Shown here: positions 57,437 through 64,000 of the stretch, piece after piece
Position numbering within the stretch: position 1 is the stretch's first letter
Layout of the letters: every line of letters starts with the position of its first letter
DNA from: Sulfitobacter sp. HGT1
GTDB lineage: Bacteria; Pseudomonadota; Alphaproteobacteria; Rhodobacterales; Rhodobacteraceae
Assembly (NCBI RefSeq): GCF_013282155.1
Contig: NZ_BLWI01000008.1
Span: forward strand, 372,001 to 436,000
Length of the DNA stretch: 64,000 bases
Direction of reading: 5' to 3'
The notes under the pieces: generated by a model
What the model was told of the DNA's origin: nothing
The model's database searches: none
Seen by the model: the letters and a program-made list of their open reading frames with translations, nothing else
Made by a program: the position numbers and the translations under genes

Positions 57437-57477
57437 ACGTCTCCTTCCTCCTTTCCTCCCGATTGGATTGGAGACGT
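57437..57477 (+). ncRNA. Cuckoo/CcsR-type hairpin 3
   Basis: ACGTCTCC pairs with GGAGACGT (8 bp). The 25-base loop holds two CCTCC motifs (TTCCTCCTTTCCTCCC), more than the other hairpins. Confidence 0.75.
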
Positions 57478-57485
57478 CGAAAAAG

Positions 57486-57517
57486 ACGGCGGTGCTTTCC
57501 TCCCAAAGCGCCGCCGT
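57486..57517 (+). ncRNA. Cuckoo/CcsR-type hairpin 4 and terminator
   Basis: ACGGCGGTGCTTT pairs with AAAGCGCCGCCGT (13 bp with one G-U) around CCTCCC. TCTTTATTTC follows, so this last hairpin also ends transcription. Confidence 0.85.
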
Positions 57518-57653
57518 TCTTTATTTCAAAGGCACCCATTTTCAGAAATCCGGTATTTACGGGCATCAGGTGCGTGGTGGGCCAAGGTTTGCTCTGGGGG
57601 ACAAAACGGATCTTCAAGATCATCTAGCGAAGCTCCGCTTTGGTCGATGAACT

Positions 57654-58448
57654 CTATCGTCTTTGTATCAAGCGCTGCCAGCCTCCCGGAGAGATACCGA
57701 AGTTCGCTTTGAACTGTCGCGTCATGTGGGGCTGGTCGCTAAAACCCGCTCTTAAAGCAGCGTCAACCAAAGTAGCTCCAGAAACAATGTCGCCGCGAAC
57801 CTGATCTAGACGACGCAGTGTCAGGTATCGATACGGGCTGGTTCCGAACGCTTTTCTGAACTGACGCGCCAGCGCATACCGGTCCAAGCCGGTGATTTTT
57901 TCCAGTTCTTCGGAATGGACGGTCTGATCAAGATTGCCGTCAAGGTATTCTCTCGCTCGGTTTGTCGCTCTTAAGTCTATCAAGGAGCCTGTTGTGCGAT
58001 GGGCAGACGTGTCGTGTGCCAGCAACCCGTCCGCCAATAAAACGGCCAGTTCATCCATCGCAACCGTTTCCAGAATTGTGGCCATATCGGAGAATGCAGC
58101 ATGGATTGCGTGCATCAAGCGCGGGTCCGTAAGAACCGCGTCACGCAAAAAAGGAAGCGTGCTTGCCGACGGCCCTAAAGCCTCACGTACCAAAGATGGC
58201 TCGACATACAGCATCCGGTAGTGGAACCCGTCTTCTGTTCCGGCCTCGCCAGTGTGTACTTCGTCAGGGTGTAGAACAATTACCTGACCGGCAACACTAT
58301 CCGAACGCGCACCACGATAATCAAAGCTCTGGACGCCATTGATGGTATATCCGATTGCGTAAGTGTCATGTCGATGCGGGGCGTAAGCCTCACCGGAAAA
58401 ATGTGCCTCGATCCTCTGGATGCCGGCCTGCCAGGGCGCTGCTGCCAC
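57654..58448 (-). CDS. AraC family transcriptional regulator
   Basis: A 264-aa regulator. Residues about 10-90 form the cupin-like sensing half (IEAHFSGEAYAPHRHDTYAIG, VIVLHPDEVHTGEAG). The C-terminal about 100 residues are two HTH motifs: LEKITGLDRYALARQFRKAFG near 185 and TLVDAALRAGFSDQPHMTRQFKANFGISPG near 230. The start is GTG 58448 without a clear ribosome site. The frame stays open upstream and reads like coding (ERSCARDW), but no ATG, GTG or TTG occurs there. Base composition is lower in GC than the flanks. Divergent from the cupin gene, its likely target. Confidence 0.88.
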   Translation of the reverse strand: MAAAPWQAGIQRIEAHFSGEAYAPHRHDTYAIGYTINGVQSFDYRGARSDSVAGQVIVLHPDEVHTGEAGTEDGFHYRMLYVEPSLVREALGPSASTLPFLRDAVLTDPRLMHAIHAAFSDMATILETVAMDELAVLLADGLLAHDTSAHRTTGSLIDLRATNRAREYLDGNLDQTVHSEELEKITGLDRYALARQFRKAFGTSPYRYLTLRRLDQVRGDIVSGATLVDAALRAGFSDQPHMTRQFKANFGISPGGWQRLIQRR

Positions 58449-58589
58449 CCAATCGCGCGCGCACGATCGTTCAAGACCCGGCGTGAGGTCGTGTGATCTT
58501 GTCTCACTGGATTGTCGTTCGCTTTTAATCGGACAACTCCTGATGGCTTCGTGGCCATACCTGTAAAAACAATAAAAAGGACATCATCA

Positions 58590-58946
58590 ATGAAATCAGT
58601 CAACCTTGAGGAAAAACTGGCACAGTTTTCAACGCATTGGGACCCACATGTGATTGCCGATTATAACGACAATGAAGTCATGGTGGTCAAATTGATCGGT
58701 GAGTATCCATTCCATAAACATGACTCCACAGATGATTTCTTCTATGTGCTGGAGGGTGAGATGCAAATGGATATTGAAGGGGAGCCGTCGCGCACGGTCA
58801 AAGCGGGCGAGCTGTTTATTGTCCCAAAGGGCGTGGTCCATCGGCCACGCGCTGACAGTGAGGTCAAGGTACTTCTGATCGAGCCGAAAGGCGAACCCAA
58901 TTCAGGTGACTCAGATCGCAAAGCTGCCCCCAAGACCCGCATCTGA
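58590..58946 (+). CDS. Cupin domain protein
   Basis: A 118-aa single-domain cupin: GEYPFHKHDSTDDFFYVLEGEMQ (motif 1, with the two metal-binding His and Glu near residues 40-53) and GELFIVPKGVVHRP (motif 2, His near 88). ATG 58590 follows AAGGACATCATCA; the frame before it is not conserved. Divergent from the AraC gene with a 141-base gap. Low GC and codon use unlike neighbours suggest transfer as a pair. Substrate unknown. Downstream, 58947-59352 (406 bases) shows no recognisable gene. Confidence 0.88.
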   Translation: MKSVNLEEKLAQFSTHWDPHVIADYNDNEVMVVKLIGEYPFHKHDSTDDFFYVLEGEMQMDIEGEPSRTVKAGELFIVPKGVVHRPRADSEVKVLLIEPKGEPNSGDSDRKAAPKTRI

Positions 58947-59352
58947 TTAATAATAGCGGCGGGATAGGTGACGTTAATGCCCGCCGCAGCATCGGTCGCT
59001 CTGGGCTCGAAGTCGGCCTGCATCATCCTCCGAAACCGCAAGCGAACGCGGTCGCCGAACTGAAGCCTCGATCCACCATGAAGCCGCCCCGCCAAGCAGT
59101 TCTGCCTAATTCGAGCGCAGTTCCCCGCCAACTCCAATCCCGAAAACCCGCACCCGACGACAAATCTGTTGGTTTCCCCGCACAACCGTGGTTAAAATGC
59201 TGCATTACCTTGGCAATAAAGGCATTGCGCGCTGCTGCTTGGGTGAGCGGAGCCGTTCTGCTCACACTCCGGCCCCTGTTTGGCCCCTTGCGTGCAACCG
59301 GCTCCTTTCAGAATGAACAGGCGGCGCGCCGCCACAGTCGAAGGGTAAGACC

Positions 59353-60726
59353 ATGCTACACAATGATAAACTTGAACAATGGGACCGCGAGAATTTCTTT
59401 CACGCCTCGACCCATCTGGCTGAATTCGCACGGGGCAACATCCCGCAGCGCGTGATCAAAACCGCGTCCGGCGTGCATATCGAAGACCGCGATGGCAACC
59501 GGATGCTGGACGCCTTCGCGGGTTTGTATTGCGTCAACGTCGGCTATGGCCGCCCCGAGATCGCCGAAGCCATCGCCGAGCAGGCGAAAGAGCTGGCCTA
59601 TTACCATTCCTATGTCGGCCACGGCACCGAAGCGTCGATCACCCTTGCCAAGATGGTGATGGACCGCGCGCCCGATCACATGTCCAAAGTGTATTTCGGC
59701 ATGTCCGGCTCCGATGCCAACGAGACCAACATCAAATTGATCTGGTATTACAACAACATACTGGGTCGCCCGAAGAAGAAAAAGATCATCTCGCGCTGGC
59801 GCGGCTATCACGGATCGGGCCTGATGACCGGATCGCTGACGGGCCTCGACCTGTTTCACAAGAAGTTCGACCTGCCCCTCGCGCAGGTGATCCACACAGA
59901 GGCACCGTTTTATTTCCAGCGCAAGAATCAGGACCAAAGCGAAAGCGAATTCGTCGCCCATTGCGTGTCCGAGCTTGAGGCGATGATCCACGCCGAAGGG
60001 GCCGACACCATCGCGGCCTTTATCGGTGAACCCGTTTTGGGCACCGGTGGCATCGTGCCGCCGCCCGCAGGCTATTGGCCCGCCATCCAAGAAGTGCTGG
60101 ACCGCCACGATATTCTGCTGGTCGCAGACGAAGTCGTGACCGGTTTTGGCCGTTTGGGCACGATGTTCGGGTCCGATCACTATGGCATGCGCCCCGATCT
60201 GATCACCATCGCCAAGGGGCTGACATCGGCCTATGCGCCGCTTTCGGGGTCGATTGTGTCTGACAAAATGTGGGCCGTGCTTGAAAAAGGCACCGATGAA
60301 AACGGCCCGATCGGGCACGGCTGGACCTATTCGGCCCATCCCATCGGCGCTGCTGCGGGCGTTGCGAACCTGCAATTGATCGACAAACTGGGGCTGATGG
60401 AAAATGCAGGCACGGTTGGGGCCTATCTGAACACCCAGATGCGCGCCGCCTTGGCCGACCACCCCCATGTGGGCGACGTGCGTGGCGAAGGCATGTTGTG
60501 CGCGGTTGAATTCGTGGCCGACAAAGACAGCCGCACCTTCTATGACGCGGCCGACAAGATCGGGCCGCAGATCGCCGGCAAGCTGCTTGAGCAAAGCAAC
60601 GTCATCGCGCGGGCCATGCCCCAAGGGGATATTCTGGGCTTTGCCCCGCCCTTCTGCCTTAGCAAGGAGGAGGCCGATCAGGTCGTTGCCGCAACCCATC
60701 AGGCCGTGACATCGGTTCTGGGCTAA
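59353..60726 (+). CDS. Class III (omega) aminotransferase
   Basis: A 457-aa PLP enzyme. Near residue 117 [19 protein letters not shown] marks the substrate/PLP site, [17 protein letters not shown] near 255 carries the PLP-nitrogen Asp, and [16 protein letters not shown] near 285 the Schiff-base Lys. [14 protein letters not shown] and [13 protein letters not shown] are typical of aspartate-aminotransferase-family omega-transaminases of Rhodobacteraceae (pyruvate-linked, acting on amines, beta-alanine, taurine or putrescine). The exact donor cannot be told. ATG 59353 lies 10 bases after GAAGGG. Probably monocistronic, ending at a bidirectional hairpin. Confidence 0.92.
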   Translation: MLHNDKLEQWDRENFFHASTHLAEFARGNIPQRVIKTASGVHIEDRDGNRMLDAFAGLYCVNVGYGRPEIAEAIAEQAKELAYYHSYVGHGTEASITLAKMVMDRAPDHMSKVYFGMSGSDANETNIKLIWYYNNILGRPKKKKIISRWRGYHGSGLMTGSLTGLDLFHKKFDLPLAQVIHTEAPFYFQRKNQDQSESEFVAHCVSELEAMIHAEGADTIAAFIGEPVLGTGGIVPPPAGYWPAIQEVLDRHDILLVADEVVTGFGRLGTMFGSDHYGMRPDLITIAKGLTSAYAPLSGSIVSDKMWAVLEKGTDENGPIGHGWTYSAHPIGAAAGVANLQLIDKLGLMENAGTVGAYLNTQMRAALADHPHVGDVRGEGMLCAVEFVADKDSRTFYDAADKIGPQIAGKLLEQSNVIARAMPQGDILGFAPPFCLSKEEADQVVAATHQAVTSVLG

Positions 60727-60742
60727 ATCCGGCTGACATACT

Positions 60743-60772
60743 CATGGGGCGCTGCATCTGCCGCGCCCCATG
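60743..60772. terminator. Bidirectional terminator hairpin
   Basis: CATGGGGCGC and GCGCCCCATG (10 bp, perfect) enclose a 10-base loop, between the convergent aminotransferase and helicase genes. No T-run longer than 3 on either side. Confidence 0.65.
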
Positions 60773-60782
60773 AACCAATCCT

Positions 60783-63203
60783 TTAAAACGGTACGTCATC
60801 CGATCCGGTCAGAAACCGCGACACGACTTTTTTGATCCCGGCTTTTTCAAACTCGATCTCAAGCTTGTCACCTTCGATCCCGATCACATTGCCATAGCCG
60901 AATTTCTGATGGAACACGCGTTCGCCCATGGTGAAGCTGCTGACCGCGGCCATATCAATGGTGACATTGCGCGATTCCCTGGGCTGGCTCATCCCGCGAT
61001 CATTGCTGCGCGATTGCAGACGCCGCCAACCCGGTGAATTATAGACATTCGCCTCGGCGGCCTTTTCATGCAGATCGGATTTCGGCATCGCAGCGCCAAA
61101 CCCACCCCCATAAAGGCCGGGCGGGGTCAGGACATCCACGTGATCCTGCGGCAATTCGTCGATAAACCGCGACGGCATGGCGCTTTGCCATTGGCCAAAC
61201 ACCCGCCGGTTCGCGGCAAATGAAATGGTGCAGATTTCCTCGGCGCGGGTGATGCCGACATAGGCCAGACGGCGCTCTTCCTCGAGGCCCTTGACCCCGC
61301 TTTCATCCATAGACCGTTGCGACGGAAACAGCCCGTCCTCCCAGCCCGGCAGGAACACGGCGGGGAATTCCAGACCCTTGGCGGCGTGCAGCGTCATGAT
61401 CGACACCTTTTCGCCCTCGCCTTGCTGTTCGTTGTCCATAATCAGGCTGACGTGTTCAAGGAAACCTTGCAGATTCTCGAACTGTTCCAAGGCCTTGACC
61501 AATTCCTTGAGGTTCTCAAGCCGCCCCGGTGCCTCTGGCGTTTTGTCGTTCTGCCAGAAACCAGTATAGCCGGACTCATCAAGGATAATCTGCGCCAGCT
61601 CGACATGGCTCATCTCGGGCGGGCCGTATTCATAGCGCGCAATAGGCACGCCATCGTCGATCACTGAATTATCGTCGATCTCGGTGCGAATGCGCGGCCC
61701 GCGCGCCATCTCGCCCCAGCGTTCAATGCCGTCAATCAACAGCCGCAACTGCGCCGCCCCCTTGCCGCCGATCCCGCCATTGGCCAGCAATATCCGCGCG
61801 CCTTCCACAAGGTTCACGCCGTTTTCACGCGCCGTTACCTGTATATTCTGCTGCGCCTTATCGCCCAGCCCGCGCTTGGGCGTGTTCACGATCCGCTCGA
61901 ACGCCAGATCATCATCGGGCGATGTCACGACGCGGAAATAGGCCATCGCATCCCTGATCTCGAGCCGTTCGTAGAAGCGCGGCCCCCCGATGACGCGGTA
62001 GGGCAGACCGATGGTCAGAAACCGGTCCTCAAAGGCGCGCATCTGGTGCGAGGCCCGCACGAGGATCGCCATATCATCCAGCGAATACTTGCGCAGATCG
62101 CGGGTCCCGCGCTGCATGGATTCGATCTCGTCCCCGATCCAGCGGGCTTCTTCCTCGCCATCCCAATGGCCGATCAACCGAACCTTTTCACCATCCCGCG
62201 CTTCGGTCCAAAGCGTCTTGCCCAACCGCCCTTCGTTGCCCGCAATCACGCCGGACGCAGCAGCCAGAATATGCGGGGTCGACCGGTAGTTCTGTTCAAG
62301 TCGCACCACATGGGCACCGGGGAAATCGCTCTCAAACTTGAGGATATTGCCCACTTCGGCCCCGCGCCAGCCATAGATCGACTGGTCGTCATCCCCCACA
62401 CAACAGATGTTTTTATGCCCCGCCGCCAACAGCCGCAGCCACAGATATTGGGCGACGTTGGTGTCTTGGTATTCGTCCACAAGGATGAACTTGAACCAGC
62501 GTTGATACTGTTTCAGCAAGTTCTCGTGAGTCTGGAAAATCGTCACCATATGCAACAGCAGATCGCCGAAATCGCAGGCGTTCAGGTCTTTCAGCCGCGC
62601 TTGATACTGGGCATAAAGTTCGGTGCCACGGTGGTTGTAATGACCCGCATCGGCACTTGGCACCTTTTCCGGTGTCAGCGCACGGTTCTTCCAGCCGTCA
62701 ATGATCCCCGCCAGCATCCGCGCAGGCCAACGCTTGTCGTCAATACCTTCGGCCTTGATCAACTGCTTGAGCAGGCGCAACTGGTCGTCCGTATCCAGAA
62801 TGGTAAAGTTCGATTTCAACCCCACCAGCTCCGCATGACGGCGCAACAGCTTGACGCAGATCGCATGGAACGTGCCCAGCCACGGCATGCCTTCAATGCT
62901 TTGCCCCAACATGCCACCGACGCGGTTCTTCATCTCGCGCGCGGCCTTGTTGGTGAAGGTGACCGCCAAAATCTCGTTCGGGCGGGCGCGGCCCGTGTTC
63001 ATCAAATGCACGATCCGCGCAGTCAACGCCTTGGTCTTGCCGGTGCCCGCCCCCGCCAGCATCAACACCGGCCCGTCCATCTGTTCAACGGCAGCCCGTT
63101 GCGCGGGGTTCAGCCCGTCGAGATAGGGTTGCGGACGCGCGGCCATGGCGCGCGCTGATAAAGATGCGCCCTCAAAGGCGTCCATTTCGTCGAAATCATT
63201 CAT
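60783..63203 (-). CDS. uvrD: UvrD/PcrA-type DNA helicase
   Basis: An 806-aa SF1 3'-5' helicase of repair/replication. Motifs: LNPAQRAAVEQMDGPVLMLAGAGTGKTKALTARI near residue 35 (Q motif and Walker A), FILVDEYQDTN near 245 (Walker B), GDDDQSIYGWRGA near 278, LEQNYRST near 315, and TLHAAKGLEFPAVFLPG near 605, LAYVGITRAEE near 650. The last 60 residues (VFHQKFGYGNVIGIEGD) are the C-terminal RNAP-interacting Tudor-like fold. ATG 63203 gives the usual length; the frame extends to 63380 without conservation. Confidence 0.96.
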   Translation of the reverse strand: MNDFDEMDAFEGASLSARAMAARPQPYLDGLNPAQRAAVEQMDGPVLMLAGAGTGKTKALTARIVHLMNTGRARPNEILAVTFTNKAAREMKNRVGGMLGQSIEGMPWLGTFHAICVKLLRRHAELVGLKSNFTILDTDDQLRLLKQLIKAEGIDDKRWPARMLAGIIDGWKNRALTPEKVPSADAGHYNHRGTELYAQYQARLKDLNACDFGDLLLHMVTIFQTHENLLKQYQRWFKFILVDEYQDTNVAQYLWLRLLAAGHKNICCVGDDDQSIYGWRGAEVGNILKFESDFPGAHVVRLEQNYRSTPHILAAASGVIAGNEGRLGKTLWTEARDGEKVRLIGHWDGEEEARWIGDEIESMQRGTRDLRKYSLDDMAILVRASHQMRAFEDRFLTIGLPYRVIGGPRFYERLEIRDAMAYFRVVTSPDDDLAFERIVNTPKRGLGDKAQQNIQVTARENGVNLVEGARILLANGGIGGKGAAQLRLLIDGIERWGEMARGPRIRTEIDDNSVIDDGVPIARYEYGPPEMSHVELAQIILDESGYTGFWQNDKTPEAPGRLENLKELVKALEQFENLQGFLEHVSLIMDNEQQGEGEKVSIMTLHAAKGLEFPAVFLPGWEDGLFPSQRSMDESGVKGLEEERRLAYVGITRAEEICTISFAANRRVFGQWQSAMPSRFIDELPQDHVDVLTPPGLYGGGFGAAMPKSDLHEKAAEANVYNSPGWRRLQSRSNDRGMSQPRESRNVTIDMAAVSSFTMGERVFHQKFGYGNVIGIEGDKLEIEFEKAGIKKVVSRFLTGSDDVPF

Positions 63204-63366
63204 GGGCCATAACCTAGCGCGCCATGCGTCCAAATGAAAGACACGTTCGCAAAATGTTCTTGGCAGAAAACGGCCGTAATTGCCGCCGGTATTTCCGCCT
63301 CTGTGATGTTCAATCCGGTGCAGATGGCGGCTGGACAAACCCCGACTGTCCTGCCCAAATAAGCGC

Positions 63367-64000
63367 ATGGATTTGCACACAAACTACCCCGAACTCTCCG
63401 ACCTGCGCCGCCGCGCCAAACGGCGGATTCCGAAATTCGTCTGGGAATATCTGGACAGCGCCACCGGAGCCGAGACCACCAAACACCGCAACCGCCAGTC
63501 GCTGGACCGGATCGGCTTCATGCCATCGGTGCTGCATGGCGAATTCGACCCTGACCTGTCGACGTCATTATTCGGGGCCGATTTCCCCCTGCCCTTCGGG
63601 ATCGCCCCGATTGGCATGTCCGGGCTGATCTGGCCCGATGCCGAAGGCCATCTTGCCCGCGCCGCCGCCCGCGCCGGCCTTCCCTATTGCCTGTCCACAG
63701 TCGCCACCCAAAGCCCCGAAGACCTTGCCCCCCATATCGGCAAGGACGCGTGGTTCCAGATGTACCCCCCGCGCGACCCCGACATTCGCACCGACATGTT
63801 GAACCGCGCCAGATCCGCCGGTTTCAACGGGCTGATCCTGACCGTCGATGTCCCCGTGGCCAGCCGCCGCGAACGGCAAACGCGCTCTGGCCTGACCAAC
63901 CCGCCGCGCCTGACACCGCGCTTGCTGGCCCAAGTGGCGATGCGTCCGGCCTGGGCCATGGGCATTGCGCAGCGCGGGATGCCGCATATGCGGATGCTGG
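63367..64000 (+). CDS. lldD: L-lactate dehydrogenase-like FMN alpha-hydroxy acid dehydrogenase, 5' part
   Basis: The ATG at 63367 opens 211 codons to the window edge without a stop. MDLHTNYPELSDLRRRAKRR begins the protein; then FVWEYLDSATGAE near residue 24, FPLPFGIAPIGMSGLIWPDAEG near 75 (FMN-binding start), STVATQSPEDLAP near 105 and LTVDVPVASRRERQTRSG near 160. This is the family of L-lactate dehydrogenase (cytochrome) and glycolate oxidase; the presence of the RRxRQTRSG stretch favours LldD. C-terminal half, with catalytic His-Arg, is outside. Divergent from uvrD. Confidence 0.88.
   Translation, partial: MDLHTNYPELSDLRRRAKRRIPKFVWEYLDSATGAETTKHRNRQSLDRIGFMPSVLHGEFDPDLSTSLFGADFPLPFGIAPIGMSGLIWPDAEGHLARAAARAGLPYCLSTVATQSPEDLAPHIGKDAWFQMYPPRDPDIRTDMLNRARSAGFNGLILTVDVPVASRRERQTRSGLTNPPRLTPRLLAQVAMRPAWAMGIAQRGMPHMRML

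Noticed and set aside
58947-59352. Overlapping short frames in the 406-base gap (both strands)
   Set aside because: None shows a ribosome site, conserved motif or family resemblance; no pseudogene could be recognised.
1-64000. tRNA, rRNA, insertion sequences, prophage or defence islands
   Set aside because: I looked for cloverleaf-like blocks in all intergenic gaps and for transposase, integrase, toxin-antitoxin and restriction motifs in the proteins; none was found.

Overview
The window is a GC-rich, densely coding chromosomal segment from an alphaproteobacterium, very probably a marine Rhodobacteraceae (Roseobacter group). The pointers are: DUF2484 membrane proteins between murC and murB, a meso-DAP-type dcw cluster, the aerobic CobS/CobT cobaltochelatase pair, a DUF1127 gene followed by CCUCC-loop ('cuckoo'/CcsR-type) hairpin RNAs, an UpsM-like attenuated leader before mraZ, and many C-terminal Roseobacter-style RTX repeats in one protein. 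No transposase, integrase, CRISPR array, rRNA or tRNA was seen; genus cannot be fixed from sequence alone.

Layout. 1-3.4 kb: 5' end of a DUF3422 gene, then pntAB (transhydrogenase) read leftward. 3.7-8.6 kb: an SDR, two doubtful coupled micro-ORFs behind a perfect inverted repeat, a leftward group malate synthase G > GlcG/HbpS-like > peptidase C26, with a large palindromic operator before the malate synthase. 8.6-18.9 kb: pepN, an SDR plus small membrane protein, a lytic transglycosylase, a 437-aa unknown, gatB, a thioesterase, DUF4177, bolA, and a J-domain protein. 19.1-24.6 kb: cobS, a small exported protein overlapping both neighbours, cobT, an M24B aminopeptidase, DUF427. 24.6-28.2 kb: RTX protein and a ClC channel.

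28.3-54.4 kb is the division and cell-wall (dcw) cluster, all leftward: mraZ-rsmH-ftsL-ftsI-murE-murF-mraY-murD-ftsW-murG-murC-DUF2484-DUF2484-small membrane protein-murB-ddlB-ftsQ-ftsA-ftsZ, then lpxC, bamD and recN. Most genes overlap by 4 bases or lie within a few bases of each other. It is broken by two genes on the opposite strand: a glutaminase between mraY and murD, and a BaiN/HI0933-type flavoprotein between murD and ftsW. ftsZ has its own UUCG-loop terminator. Upstream of mraZ are three MraZ boxes at exact 10-bp spacing, then about 200 nt of leader ending in a strong intrinsic terminator 70 nt before mraZ: the arrangement of the R. sphaeroides sRNA UpsM.

55-64 kb: a lipoprotein cytochrome c, mrp (Fe-S carrier), the DUF1127/cuckoo-RNA locus, a lower-GC AraC regulator/cupin pair, a class III aminotransferase, UvrD-type helicase, and the 5' part of an L-lactate dehydrogenase-like flavoprotein that runs off the right edge.

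The most interesting stretch is 56.79-57.52 kb. Six hairpins with CCUCC-bearing loops surround one DUF1127 gene: four downstream in tandem and two upstream as a stand-alone pair. A 46-bp element occurs twice, once ahead of each transcription unit, with identical outer and inner blocks, suggesting a duplicated, co-regulated sRNA unit.
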